A stretch of 64,000 bases of DNA. Origin: Prevotella sp. (GTDB lineage Bacteria > Bacteroidota > Bacteroidia > Bacteroidales > Bacteroidaceae). Position numbers and translations under genes: made by a program. The notes beneath the pieces are model-generated. The model ran no database searches. It was not told the DNA's origin and was given only the letters and a program-made list of their open reading frames with translations. Location: the NCBI GenBank assembly GCA_016291085.1, contig JAEEVW010000005.1, positions 49,110-113,109 on the forward strand. The letters run 5' to 3'. Of the stretch, positions 48,126 to 57,879 are shown piece after piece. Position 1 is the first letter of the stretch. Each line of letters starts with the position of its first letter.

Positions 48126-49976
48126 TTGTCATGTTCTTTCATATTTCATAATTTGGCCTGGTGCGGCCATAGTAGCGTGCATGGTATCGGTAAGTTGATA
48201 TATTATATTCTGCGGATTGTGAAGCCCTACCGCTGGTTGGTGGCGATAACACTGGTGCTGACCTTCATTGGGTCGCTACTGGCACAGGTCAATGCCATTG
48301 TGCTGGATCGTGCCGTGGATGCTATCAATATCCTCGACCAGCAACCTAAGCTGGTTTGGGCGTCAGCCGTGAGCGTGATTGCCGTGGTGAGTGGCGTTCT
48401 GCTAGGCAAGGAGTTGCTGGCCGCCGTGGTCAACTTCTTCCGCCGCTACTATGGTGAGCGTATGCGCATCTTGGTGAGCCGCGACCTGTCGCTACAGGTG
48501 GTACACCACATGCAAACCTTCCGCATGGCATTCTTCACCACCTCAGGCAACGAGGCCGGCCGCCTGCAGTCGCGCATCGACAAGGGGGTGTTAAGCACAA
48601 GCCATGCCGTCAATAGCCTCTTTATCGATATCCTGCCGTTGATAACGAGTGCCATGCTGGCGCTCATCCTCATGTTTTTGGCCAATGTCTATGTAGGACT
48701 GGTAGCCCTGCTCATCGTTCCCGTCTATTTCTATGTTACCTATATCCAGGCGGTACGCATGCGGGCTGGACGCCGCGGCATCTTCGATGGTCAGCAGGCT
48801 GTCAGCCAAACCATTTTGAACATCATTGAGAGCATCGGCGTCGTCAAGTCGTTCAACCGCCAGGAAATCGAAGACCAGCGTTTAGGCGCTGTGCAGGATA
48901 GCGTGACCAACTTGCAGCTGTCGACGCGCAAGCAGAGCTACTTCTATACGGGTCTGAAAGGTTTCCTGGAACAGATAGGTACCGTGCTCGTCATCATCCT
49001 GACAGCGTGGCTCGTACTTGTAGACTATCCAGGCATGACCATCGGTAAGATTATGTACCACGTCATGCTGTTTGCCAACGTCAGCGCTCCCATTCGCCAG
49101 CTACACCGCATCTACGACGACCTGAACGATGCGCTTATCTACTCCGAGAGACTCTTTGAACTGCTGGAAGGCAAGGAACAGGTCGAGGATACGGGCGACT
49201 ACCGCCCTGATGAAGTAAGGGGTCGCTTCGAGCTGCAGCATGTGGAATTTACCTATCCCAATGGTATCAAGGCTCTGCACGACGTGTCAATGACGATAGA
49301 ACCCGACAAGATTACGGCTCTGGTGGGTCTCAGCGGAGCCGGCAAGAGCACCGTCGTCAACCTGCTCGATAAGTTCTATCATGCCGACAGCGGTACCATC
49401 ATGCTCGACGGCACGCCACTCCAGCAGTGGGACACCTGCTGGCTGCGCGACCATGTGGGACTGGTGATGCAGAAGAACCACATCTTCGACGGCACAATTG
49501 AGGAGAACATCCGCTACGGCAATCCGCAGGCCACCCGCGATGAAGTGGTGGAGGCAGCGCGCAAGGCCTTCCTCTACGACCAGGTGATGCAGCTACCCGA
49601 CGGATTCCAGAGCAGCGCGCTGCGCCTCAGTGGCGGCCAGCAGCAGCGTGTGGCCATCGCCCGCATGTTCATCAAGAACCCGTCAATCATTATCCTCGAT
49701 GAACCGACGGCCAGCCTCGACGCTATTGCCACCGAGCAGATCAAGGCCAGCATTGATGCCGTCAAGCAGGGCCGCACGGTGATCATCATCTCACATAACA
49801 TCGGACAAATCATTGATGCAGATTATATTTACGTATTGGAGCAGGGGCGTATTGTTGAGAGTGGAAACCCCGAGGACGTCTATCTGCAGGGAGGACGCTA
49901 CAAGGAAATCTTCGACGCCAGTGCCCGCAGCATGAACGCCGACAGGATTACAGATGTATTAAGTAAAGTAAAATGA
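48126..49976 (+). CDS. ABC transporter, ATPase-permease fusion
   Basis: GLSGAGKSTVVNLLDKFYH; LSGGQQQRVAIARMFIKNPSIIILDEPTASLD; start may lie downstream of 48126. Confidence 0.9.
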   Translation: MSCSFIFHNLAWCGHSSVHGIGKLIYYILRIVKPYRWLVAITLVLTFIGSLLAQVNAIVLDRAVDAINILDQQPKLVWASAVSVIAVVSGVLLGKELLAAVVNFFRRYYGERMRILVSRDLSLQVVHHMQTFRMAFFTTSGNEAGRLQSRIDKGVLSTSHAVNSLFIDILPLITSAMLALILMFLANVYVGLVALLIVPVYFYVTYIQAVRMRAGRRGIFDGQQAVSQTILNIIESIGVVKSFNRQEIEDQRLGAVQDSVTNLQLSTRKQSYFYTGLKGFLEQIGTVLVIILTAWLVLVDYPGMTIGKIMYHVMLFANVSAPIRQLHRIYDDLNDALIYSERLFELLEGKEQVEDTGDYRPDEVRGRFELQHVEFTYPNGIKALHDVSMTIEPDKITALVGLSGAGKSTVVNLLDKFYHADSGTIMLDGTPLQQWDTCWLRDHVGLVMQKNHIFDGTIEENIRYGNPQATRDEVVEAARKAFLYDQVMQLPDGFQSSALRLSGGQQQRVAIARMFIKNPSIIILDEPTASLDAIATEQIKASIDAVKQGRTVIIISHNIGQIIDADYIYVLEQGRIVESGNPEDVYLQGGRYKEIFDASARSMNADRITDVLSKVK

Positions 49977-50401
49977 TGAGACAAAGAATATGGACAGCGG
50001 CGCTCTGGTGCCTGACAATGTTGCTGACGACGGCCTGTGTGGACGAGAAGATTCCTCCACACTCGAAGGCGTTTATCGACCAGTACTTCCCACAATCGAC
50101 GGTTGTCCTCGTGGAGATGGATGACGACGATGTTGAAGGGAAGGAATACTGTGTGCTGCTCAACGACGGAACAAAGATAGAGTTCGACCTTCAAGGAGAA
50201 TGGAAAAGAGTGGGACGTAATAAGACGGGGGTCCCCTCTACGCTTGTCCCCAAGTCCATCCTCCAGTATGTGAAGACCAACTATCCTAAAGAAGTGATTA
50301 CGAAACTCTGCAAAAAGCCATACGGCTTCAAGATAGAGCTCTCGAACGATGAGGATGTGCGTTTCAATCCGCAAGGGCAGTTCATAGAGAAGATTGATTA
50401 G
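49973..50401 (+). CDS. PepSY-like (DUF2874) lipoprotein
   Basis: Lipobox TTAC; KAFIDQYFPQSTVVLVEMDDDDVEGKEYCVLLNDGTKIEFDLQGEWKRV. Confidence 0.8.
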   Translation: MMRQRIWTAALWCLTMLLTTACVDEKIPPHSKAFIDQYFPQSTVVLVEMDDDDVEGKEYCVLLNDGTKIEFDLQGEWKRVGRNKTGVPSTLVPKSILQYVKTNYPKEVITKLCKKPYGFKIELSNDEDVRFNPQGQFIEKID

Positions 50402-50421
50402 TCCTGTGATTTTATTTATGA

Positions 50422-50469
50422 AAAAACGAGTTTTCCTTTGGTCTTTTGCTTACTTATGTGTACCTTTGC
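50422..50469 (+). promoter_or_regulatory. 48-bp promoter-like duplicate, copy B
   Basis: AAAAACGAGTTTTCCTTTGGTCTTTTGCTTACTTATGTGTACCTTTGC; 47/48 identical to copy A. Confidence 0.8.
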
Positions 50470-50509
50470 CACCTGAATCTTAAGATAAGAGGAACAAGAA
50501 GAATTTGTT

Positions 50510-52444
50510 ATGGTGTCAAATAGGCAGAATATCATCTCTACTCCCTTTGCTTTCATGATAAACATCGCGTTGGTATATGCGATGTATTTCGTTTGTAGAG
50601 TAGAATATGTCGTAGAGAATTGGAGTGCGATAGGGACTTCATTATTAACCAATCCACTATATGACATTCTTTGCGGTTCACTAAAATTTGATACCTCTGC
50701 AATATTATACACAAACGCATTGTATGCCATACTGATGCTGTTGCCTCTGCACTATAAAGAAACCAGAGCGTGGCAAAAGTTGGCAAAGTGGGTGTTTGTT
50801 ATCATCAACAGCATAGCCATAGTGATGAATCTGGCTGACTCAGTATATTTCCGTTATACTGGCAAGCGAACTACAACAAGCGTCCTGCAAGAGTTTAAGA
50901 ACGAAGAGAATCTAAGCTACATATTTGGAACAGAGGTAATGAACCATTGGTACCTCTTTCTGCTCGGCATAGCGATGATATTCCTTCTGTGGCATTGTTA
51001 TGTGATGCCCAAGAGAGGGTATTCGCCGAAGCACACCAAGGAATACATGACATATTATCTTGTAAACCTCCTCATTTTTGTTGTTTACATACCCCTCACC
51101 ATAGCGGGAATGAGAGGAGGTTTCACACATGCGGTAAGACCAATTACCATCAGCAATGCTCACCAGTATGTGACTCACCCTAAGGAAGCTGCAGCGATAC
51201 TCAACACACCATTTTCGCTGATAAGAACATTGGGCAAGCAGTCGCTTAAGGAACCTGGCTATGCATTATCGGAAATAGACGAAAAATATTCTGCCATTCA
51301 TGCTGACAATGAAAAACTAGTGCCAAACAAGAAGAATGTAGTGGTGCTAATAGTGGAAAGTTTGGGTAGGGAGTATGTTGAAGAGGGCTTTGCGCCATTT
51401 GTGAAGTCCTTGGAGGCAAAATCGCTGACTTTTGACTGGAGCTTTGCCAACGGCAGGAAGTCGATAGACGGTATGCCTTCAATACTCTCAAGCATACCGA
51501 TGTTTGTGGAACCTTTTTTCCTGACTCCATCTTCGATGAACGACGTCAGCGGTATAGCAGGAGAATTGAGAAAGGTAGGTTATCAGACCGCTTTCTTCCA
51601 TGGAGCAGAGAATGGCAGCATGGGATTTCAGGCATTTGCCAAGACCACAGGTTTCGGGAGATATTACGGCAGAACAGAATATAACAAAGACAAACGTTTC
51701 AAAGGCGATGATGATTTTGACGGAATCTGGGCGATATGGGATGAGCCTTTCCTGCAATACTATGCCTTGCAGATGTCAGAAATGGAAGAACCATTTATGA
51801 CAGCAGTATTCACAGCCTCAAGTCATCATCCGTTTCGTGTGCCTGAGAAATACAATAATGTCTTTAAAGACGATGGTAAGAACTCCATGCACCACTGTAT
51901 AAGATATACGGACATGGCAATCAAGAAGTTTTTTGAGACGGCAAGTAGGCAAGCATGGTATAAAAACACTATCTTTGTGCTGACATGTGACCACACAAAT
52001 GGTTTCGACAATGAATTCTATGGTACAGACATGGGGTTGTATGCCGCACCGCTGATCATTTTCGACCCTACCAATGAGATGGTAAAGCCCGAGCGCCGCC
52101 ATGGTATAGCACAACAGATAGACATCATGCCTACTGTGCTCAGTCTTGTCGCATATAATAAGCCATACATCGCTTTCGGTCAGGATTTGACCACGGCAAA
52201 TGATGAAGACACATGGGCCGTAAATTACAACAACGGCATATACCAGTTTGTAAAAGGCGATTATTTCCTACAATTTGATGGGCAGAAGGTGACTGGACTA
52301 TATAACTATAAGACCGACCCCCTGCAAAAAAACAATTTAGCAGGGGAGAAAGACAGGGACTTAACAGAGTTAAAATTCCTGAAAGCTATTATACAGGACT
52401 ATATGCAGAGAATGAACAGAAACGAACTCATCATCAAGAAATGA
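50510..52444 (+). CDS. LTA synthase-like / sulfatase-superfamily membrane phosphotransferase
   Basis: NVVVLIVESLGREYVEEG; ANGRKSIDGMPSILSSIPMF; TCDHTNGF; N-terminal TM helices. Confidence 0.88.
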   Translation: MVSNRQNIISTPFAFMINIALVYAMYFVCRVEYVVENWSAIGTSLLTNPLYDILCGSLKFDTSAILYTNALYAILMLLPLHYKETRAWQKLAKWVFVIINSIAIVMNLADSVYFRYTGKRTTTSVLQEFKNEENLSYIFGTEVMNHWYLFLLGIAMIFLLWHCYVMPKRGYSPKHTKEYMTYYLVNLLIFVVYIPLTIAGMRGGFTHAVRPITISNAHQYVTHPKEAAAILNTPFSLIRTLGKQSLKEPGYALSEIDEKYSAIHADNEKLVPNKKNVVVLIVESLGREYVEEGFAPFVKSLEAKSLTFDWSFANGRKSIDGMPSILSSIPMFVEPFFLTPSSMNDVSGIAGELRKVGYQTAFFHGAENGSMGFQAFAKTTGFGRYYGRTEYNKDKRFKGDDDFDGIWAIWDEPFLQYYALQMSEMEEPFMTAVFTASSHHPFRVPEKYNNVFKDDGKNSMHHCIRYTDMAIKKFFETASRQAWYKNTIFVLTCDHTNGFDNEFYGTDMGLYAAPLIIFDPTNEMVKPERRHGIAQQIDIMPTVLSLVAYNKPYIAFGQDLTTANDEDTWAVNYNNGIYQFVKGDYFLQFDGQKVTGLYNYKTDPLQKNNLAGEKDRDLTELKFLKAIIQDYMQRMNRNELIIKK

Positions 52445-53298
52445 ACTGGGAGAAAAAAAAGAGAGAATTACGATATAGGTGGTTTTCGTGGAAACACTTT
52501 CCAGAACTTACACCATCAACAGAGGAGATAGATGTTGTGATTCCTATTATCACTAAGGATTTACAGACCCTTCCTTTATGTCTTGATGGCATAAGACATT
52601 GTGTTGCCAACCATGTAAAGGATATTTATATTGTAGCACCAGCGCAACAAGAGATTCTGGCTTTCTGTAAAGCAAACGGTCTGGTCTTTATTGATGAGAA
52701 TTCCGTCTTTGGGTATTCTCCAATGAGTCTCAATATCATCACTAAAGACGGGCGGAACAGGAGCGGATGGCTCTTCCAGCAATTCGTTAAGCTGTCGGGT
52801 AAGATTGGCAGTTGTCGCCATTATCTCTGCATTGATGCCGATCATGTATTGATACGTCCTCATGTGTTTCTCACGGAAAAGAACGAAACGGTGTTCTACC
52901 TCAGCTATGAGGAAAATCATTTTTATTACGATATGATACATCGCATACTCCCAGAATTGGAGATACTCAATCTCTCGTATGTGGATCATAAGATGTTGTT
53001 CGACAAAGAACAAGTGGCTCAACTGCAAGAATCCATCAGCAGGAATTGCGGGGTGGATAATTGGCAAAAGGCTATTGTTGACAATCTGGACCTTAGCACC
53101 ATATCCGGATTCTCGGAGTTTGAGACATACGGCAACTTTGTTCAGAAGAAGGTGCTGCGCCCATGGTTACAGAAGCGTCTACCCTATAGTAAGATGAAAG
53201 ACTACGACACGCTGCAAAGGAAGTATAGTGGAAGTCGTTGGTCACTTACTTTCCCCGATTATATGCGGCAGAATCAAAAATTTAAAAGCAATTCATAA
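52441..53298 (+). CDS. DUF6492-like glycosyltransferase-fold protein
   Basis: DVVIPIITKDLQTLPLCLDGIRHCV...LCIDADHVLIRPHVFL; ATGA overlap with upstream gene. Confidence 0.7.
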   Translation: MNWEKKKRELRYRWFSWKHFPELTPSTEEIDVVIPIITKDLQTLPLCLDGIRHCVANHVKDIYIVAPAQQEILAFCKANGLVFIDENSVFGYSPMSLNIITKDGRNRSGWLFQQFVKLSGKIGSCRHYLCIDADHVLIRPHVFLTEKNETVFYLSYEENHFYYDMIHRILPELEILNLSYVDHKMLFDKEQVAQLQESISRNCGVDNWQKAIVDNLDLSTISGFSEFETYGNFVQKKVLRPWLQKRLPYSKMKDYDTLQRKYSGSRWSLTFPDYMRQNQKFKSNS

Positions 53299-54482
53299 TG
53301 AAAAGTATTATTAATGCTATTAACAGATTTTTTTCCAATCCGAAGTGTGTGTTTGCACTCGGTTTGCTTGTAGTCTTTGTGGCAACATTCCTTGAAACCA
53401 TAAGAGGAAGAAACACAAACTGGATGGACTACTATGATTCCACGATGTTCTTCTGGAGTGGCATGAGTCCATACACGAACGAGTATGTTGAGTCACGGCA
53501 TATTTATTTCCTCTATATGCCAACCTTCAACGTGGTTTTTGCTCCTATATATTTCCTGCATCATTATATAGGACCGTTTGTCTGGAATATGGGGAATTAT
53601 GCGCTTACATTCCTTGCTGTATGGACATTACCGGATTACTTCCGTAAATACAGGCTACAGATATTCCTTGGCATTATTCTTATTTTGGAACAAGGATTAT
53701 TCTCATGCCAGTTCAATGTAGTTCAGTGTTATGTCGCTCTGTTCGGTTTCTCACTTCTTGAACGAGGAAAGTATTTCTGGGCTATATTCCTGATTACCTT
53801 TGCCTTGTGCACTAAAGTATATGGTGGCATAGAACTTGGTTTGCTATTGTGTTATCCTAAGTTCTGGAGGAATGTTGGCTTGACATTGTGTTGCATTGTC
53901 TTCTGGTTGTTATTGCCAGCTGTCGCTCTTGGTTTCGACGGGCTTATCAATACCTATCAGGAGTGGATGGCCATGATTAACCAGCATCATAGTGATTCCG
54001 ATTTTTGCGGTATACTCTTTGCCTACGGTTTAAAACCTCTGCTCTTGCCTAACTATAGGGTGGTGCAGGTCGTGGTACTCGCATTGCTCATGGCTCTGTT
54101 CTTCCTGATGCATAAGCGATGGAACAGAATAGAATTCAGGACTTCCGTATTCGCTACGATGATGGGATTTGTAATTCTATTTAGCGATTGTCCTGAGACG
54201 CACACTTATGTGATTTCCCTGCCAGGATATATGATGTGCTATTTTTGCGTATGGAAAAATCATACCCTTTGGGACAAGGTCCTATTCTGGGGACTGGTGG
54301 TTTTCATGGGTCTCATGCCTTGTGATATATTCTGTCCTGTTGCCGTTCATGACCTTATCAATGGTCACTTCTTTGTAGATATCTATATCTATTTCTTCAT
54401 TTGGCTGACTATTATTTACCGAACAATAACATATGATTATGAAAAGAATACTGTCTATACTCCTGCTGTTGCTACTGCTTAA
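53298..54482 (+). CDS. GT87/DUF2029-like polyprenyl-sugar transferase (multipass membrane)
   Basis: Multiple TM helices; WMDYYDSTMFFWSGMSPYTNEYVESRHIYFLYMPTFNVVFAPIYF. Confidence 0.75.
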   Translation: MKSIINAINRFFSNPKCVFALGLLVVFVATFLETIRGRNTNWMDYYDSTMFFWSGMSPYTNEYVESRHIYFLYMPTFNVVFAPIYFLHHYIGPFVWNMGNYALTFLAVWTLPDYFRKYRLQIFLGIILILEQGLFSCQFNVVQCYVALFGFSLLERGKYFWAIFLITFALCTKVYGGIELGLLLCYPKFWRNVGLTLCCIVFWLLLPAVALGFDGLINTYQEWMAMINQHHSDSDFCGILFAYGLKPLLLPNYRVVQVVVLALLMALFFLMHKRWNRIEFRTSVFATMMGFVILFSDCPETHTYVISLPGYMMCYFCVWKNHTLWDKVLFWGLVVFMGLMPCDIFCPVAVHDLINGHFFVDIYIYFFIWLTIIYRTITYDYEKNTVYTPAVATA

Positions 54483-55197
54483 TGCTTCGTCTTTCGCTCA
54501 GAATGACAAGCAGTATAATGTCCACGGGGTGAAGTTTACGATGAAATTCATCAAGGGAGGCTCTTCAGAGATGGGAGCAACGAAGGAAATGGGTGAGCAC
54601 GATGATGACGAGGTGGTACATCGGGTTACGGTAGAGTCGTTCTATCTTGGTGAGACTGAGGTGACACAAGAACTGTGGGAGGCTGTAATGGGCAAGAACC
54701 CATCAAAGTTCCATGGAGAGAATCATCCGGTAGAATGGATTACATGGGATGACTGCCAAGAGTTTATCTCTAAACTCAATGCCTTGACGAAACAACATTT
54801 CCGCCTACCCACAGAAACAGAGTGGGAATATGCGGCGCGTGGCGGTTGTTATAGTAAGCATTATCGCTATGCGGGAAGCAATAATCTTGAAGAGGTGGCA
54901 TGGTGTTTTAAAAATGCCCATTCATTGAAGAAAAAGCATCAGCCGGTACGTCAGAAGAAACCTAATGAGCTCGGTTTGTATGATATGACAGGCAATGTGT
55001 CAGAATGGTGTCAGGACTACTACAACCCATACGGAACAGACCCCATGCAGAAACCAAGTAATTTAGCGCGTCGTAATTTCCGTATTATAAGAGGTGGATG
55101 TTATAACAACACAGACTATTATTTAAGAGTTTCAAATAGAAATTTCTTTATTCACTGGCGCCATGATGACAATCTGGGCTTACGTTTAGCACAATAG
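54433..55197 (+). CDS. Formylglycine-generating-enzyme (SUMF1)-family secreted protein
   Basis: YLGETEVTQELWEAVMGKNPSKF...LPTETEWEYAARGG...GNVSEWCQDYY; overlaps upstream gene by 50 bp. Confidence 0.93.
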   Translation: MIMKRILSILLLLLLLNASSFAQNDKQYNVHGVKFTMKFIKGGSSEMGATKEMGEHDDDEVVHRVTVESFYLGETEVTQELWEAVMGKNPSKFHGENHPVEWITWDDCQEFISKLNALTKQHFRLPTETEWEYAARGGCYSKHYRYAGSNNLEEVAWCFKNAHSLKKKHQPVRQKKPNELGLYDMTGNVSEWCQDYYNPYGTDPMQKPSNLARRNFRIIRGGCYNNTDYYLRVSNRNFFIHWRHDDNLGLRLAQ

Positions 55198-55221
55198 TAA
55201 ACACATAACAGGCTTTGCAAA

Positions 55222-56055
55222 ATGATTTTCGCTAGAGACAAGAGTCAGATGTGCAACAACCTTCTCCAGTTTGCACATGTCTATGCCTGGGGACGTAAGC
55301 ACCATCAGCGTGTAATATCTATGCGCTTCAGCTATAAGTATCCATACTTTAAAATTCAGCAGACCAAGTATGCCGGTTTCTTCTGGTATCTCTTTGCAAA
55401 ATATGCTGCGGCGCTGAAACTTTTACATACGGTAAGTTTTAGGCGAGAGGACCACCGGGAAGAGAAGATACATTATATGGAAACCCACCGCCACTTTGTG
55501 GTGAGTGGCTGGTTTGCCCGATTCTATGACGAGTTCTTAGAGTATCGGGACGAAATATGTGACCTCTTTCAATTGCGCGAGGAATACGCAAAACCTCTGC
55601 GAGAACGCATGGAGATGGCTATAGGCGGAGCAAATACGGGAGCTCTTCGTCTTGGACTTCATATCCGTCGAGGGGATTATAAGGATTTTTATGCTGGTAA
55701 ATTTTTCTACGACAATGCCATTTATGCCGCATATGTTATGGAGTATGCGCGTCAGAATACTGCAAAGGATATTGTGACCTTCATCTCAACAAACGACAGG
55801 ACCGTCTCTCCTCATGATTTTGAGAAACTTTGCCAGGGTTGTCAAAATAGCATAAAGTTCATTGTCATGCCAGAGAATAATCCTGCTCAGGATATGATCA
55901 TGCTTTCAGAGTGCGACGCTATCATAGGACCTCCCAGCACGTTCTCCCTGACAGCATGTATGTATCATGACATACCTCTCTGTTGGATGGAGGAAGCTTC
56001 GCCGGAGCATATGCGGTTTGACAAGTTTGAGAATCACTTTAGAAATATACGCTAA
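55222..56055 (+). CDS. GT11-like fucosyltransferase family protein
   Basis: GLHIRRGDYKDFYAGKFFYDNAIYA; CDAIIGPPSTFSLTACMY. Confidence 0.68.
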   Translation: MIFARDKSQMCNNLLQFAHVYAWGRKHHQRVISMRFSYKYPYFKIQQTKYAGFFWYLFAKYAAALKLLHTVSFRREDHREEKIHYMETHRHFVVSGWFARFYDEFLEYRDEICDLFQLREEYAKPLRERMEMAIGGANTGALRLGLHIRRGDYKDFYAGKFFYDNAIYAAYVMEYARQNTAKDIVTFISTNDRTVSPHDFEKLCQGCQNSIKFIVMPENNPAQDMIMLSECDAIIGPPSTFSLTACMYHDIPLCWMEEASPEHMRFDKFENHFRNIR

Positions 56056-56079
56056 CGGTAATTGACCATCCTATAGTCC

Positions 56080-57114
56080 TTACAATTGCCCGCTGGCTTT
56101 AAAATATTTCTGTAGTACAAGCACACTTATCATATCCTCTCTGTCTTGGCGATGGAATTGTGAGCACCACTCATGAGCATGTTGCACAATCTGTTTCGCC
56201 TCTTCTGGGTGTGCCTCATAATATTCTATACGCTCAATGAGGTCTGCATAGTCTTCCCGTATCTCTATGTAATGATAGTTAGGAATAAGCTTACCTTCCA
56301 TGAACCATGTCTCGCAAGTTGGACGTGGCATCACAGCAATGCTGTTGCTAGACATGACCCATTTTAAATTGGATGCGACATCATTACCTTCAAGAGCCAT
56401 GATGTAACGATATTCCAAATGATCATAAAGTGTAAGTTCCTTCTTCTGTCGCCATTCGGGGGGATTGGAGGAGTCGCGTGCCGTATCTTTAATATCGAAG
56501 AGAGGATGATTGATAAATGTTCGCAGGAACAATTCCCGTCGCGGCTTACCATGACATGCACCACGGAAAAGAACACGTGCTTTCTTTTCTTCCCATGAGA
56601 TCGGGTCATGGATGAAACAGAAGTGTCGTACTTTATCCTGATTGATGATTATCTCATTAGAGAATTCATCCTCTGTGGGAATCAGTCTGCTCTTTGTGAC
56701 GGCAGGCGCTGGAAGCTTATAGAAAACATCCCCGGCAATATGCAACCATTTAAGGTCTAGGGGAAAATATCTTGTATATTCGTAAGTATCAAAGAAATAG
56801 ACGGAGTTAGAGTGTTTGTTGAAAAAGGAATGTTCCCTGAGATTCCTGAGTTTATAGGGAGCTTTCCCGTTGGGCAATTGCTCAAGAATGTCTGATAATA
56901 CGATTTTATCAGGTATCTTGCAGTAGTAATTCACCCTTGAATCTATATATTCCTGCTCTTTGCCATGAAGGGACGCATAGCGTTTTAGAAGTTGTTTCCT
57001 CTTGCGTCTATAGATGCATTTAGGCGTTATGATCATCAGAAATCCATGAACCATGTATGGAAATTTCTGGTTCATGTGTACACCACGGAATAATATGAAG
57101 AATAGGCGTTTCAT
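56080..57114 (-). CDS. GT90/CAP10-like glycosyltransferase
   Basis: RVLFRGACHGKPRRELFLRTFINHPLFDIKDT; EYRYIMALEGNDVASNLKWVMSSNSIAVMPRP. Confidence 0.82.
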   Translation of the reverse strand: MKRLFFILFRGVHMNQKFPYMVHGFLMIITPKCIYRRKRKQLLKRYASLHGKEQEYIDSRVNYYCKIPDKIVLSDILEQLPNGKAPYKLRNLREHSFFNKHSNSVYFFDTYEYTRYFPLDLKWLHIAGDVFYKLPAPAVTKSRLIPTEDEFSNEIIINQDKVRHFCFIHDPISWEEKKARVLFRGACHGKPRRELFLRTFINHPLFDIKDTARDSSNPPEWRQKKELTLYDHLEYRYIMALEGNDVASNLKWVMSSNSIAVMPRPTCETWFMEGKLIPNYHYIEIREDYADLIERIEYYEAHPEEAKQIVQHAHEWCSQFHRQDREDMISVLVLQKYFKASGQL

Positions 57115-57875
57115 GCTCCAATTCCAACCTGTTGCTCATAAACTTTACACAATACGGTAAATTTGTATTGGGCAGAACGCATAGCCTGCACATAACCGGG
57201 AATGCCATAGAAAATGCCACCCTTGATAAAATACTGCTTCAGAAAGCGTACCATTGGCGAGGCTATGAGTTTAAACAGCGTAACTTTCTTGAATGCACGT
57301 TTTTCGACTTCGTTGTCTGTGTAATTGTTCAGACGGTTTATGCAGGCGCGAGTGGAGTCGTCAAGGTGATCAAAGGCACAATCTTTTCTTTTCTTTGGAA
57401 TGTAGTCAAGTGCTCCCTGAACTGTTGGGAATGTATGTACATATGGCGGCCACACAGTACCTTCTTTCATGAAGAAACGCAACTGATAGTCAGGGTAAGA
57501 GGAAGGCAGGCACACATTCATCGTGTAATTTTTACGAGGAATATACAGGCCACGCACCTCCCCTGGGTTCTTGATAAAATCATAAAGATATGAGCGTAAG
57601 GCTTCGCTTACGAGCTCGTCGGCATCAACGACAAGTACCCAATCCGACTGAGCCGACTGAATGGCAAAAGTGCGCGCAGGTTCAGCACTTTTATGATTGG
57701 CTTTTGGGAATGTGATGACATTGCAGTGATACTCTTTTGCTATAGCTACGGTATTGTCTGTCGACTCCATGTCACAGACTACTACCTCGTCAAATCCCTT
57801 TACGGTATCAAGGACACGTGCAAGATATTTGCTTGCGTTATATGTGTTGATAACAACTGATATGTTTTGTTCCAT
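57111..57875 (-). CDS. Glycosyltransferase family 2
   Basis: ISVVINTYNASKYLARVLDTVKGFDEVVVCDMESTDNTVAIAKEY...VVDADE. Confidence 0.93.
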   Translation of the reverse strand: MEQNISVVINTYNASKYLARVLDTVKGFDEVVVCDMESTDNTVAIAKEYHCNVITFPKANHKSAEPARTFAIQSAQSDWVLVVDADELVSEALRSYLYDFIKNPGEVRGLYIPRKNYTMNVCLPSSYPDYQLRFFMKEGTVWPPYVHTFPTVQGALDYIPKKRKDCAFDHLDDSTRACINRLNNYTDNEVEKRAFKKVTLFKLIASPMVRFLKQYFIKGGIFYGIPGYVQAMRSAQYKFTVLCKVYEQQVGIGA

Positions 57876-57879
57876 AGGC

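Noticed and set aside
54433-54482. 50-bp overlap of the SUMF1 and GT87 genes as a frameshift or fusion
   Set aside because: Both ends look natural (signal peptide start; hydrophobic C-terminus), so an ordinary gene overlap is sufficient
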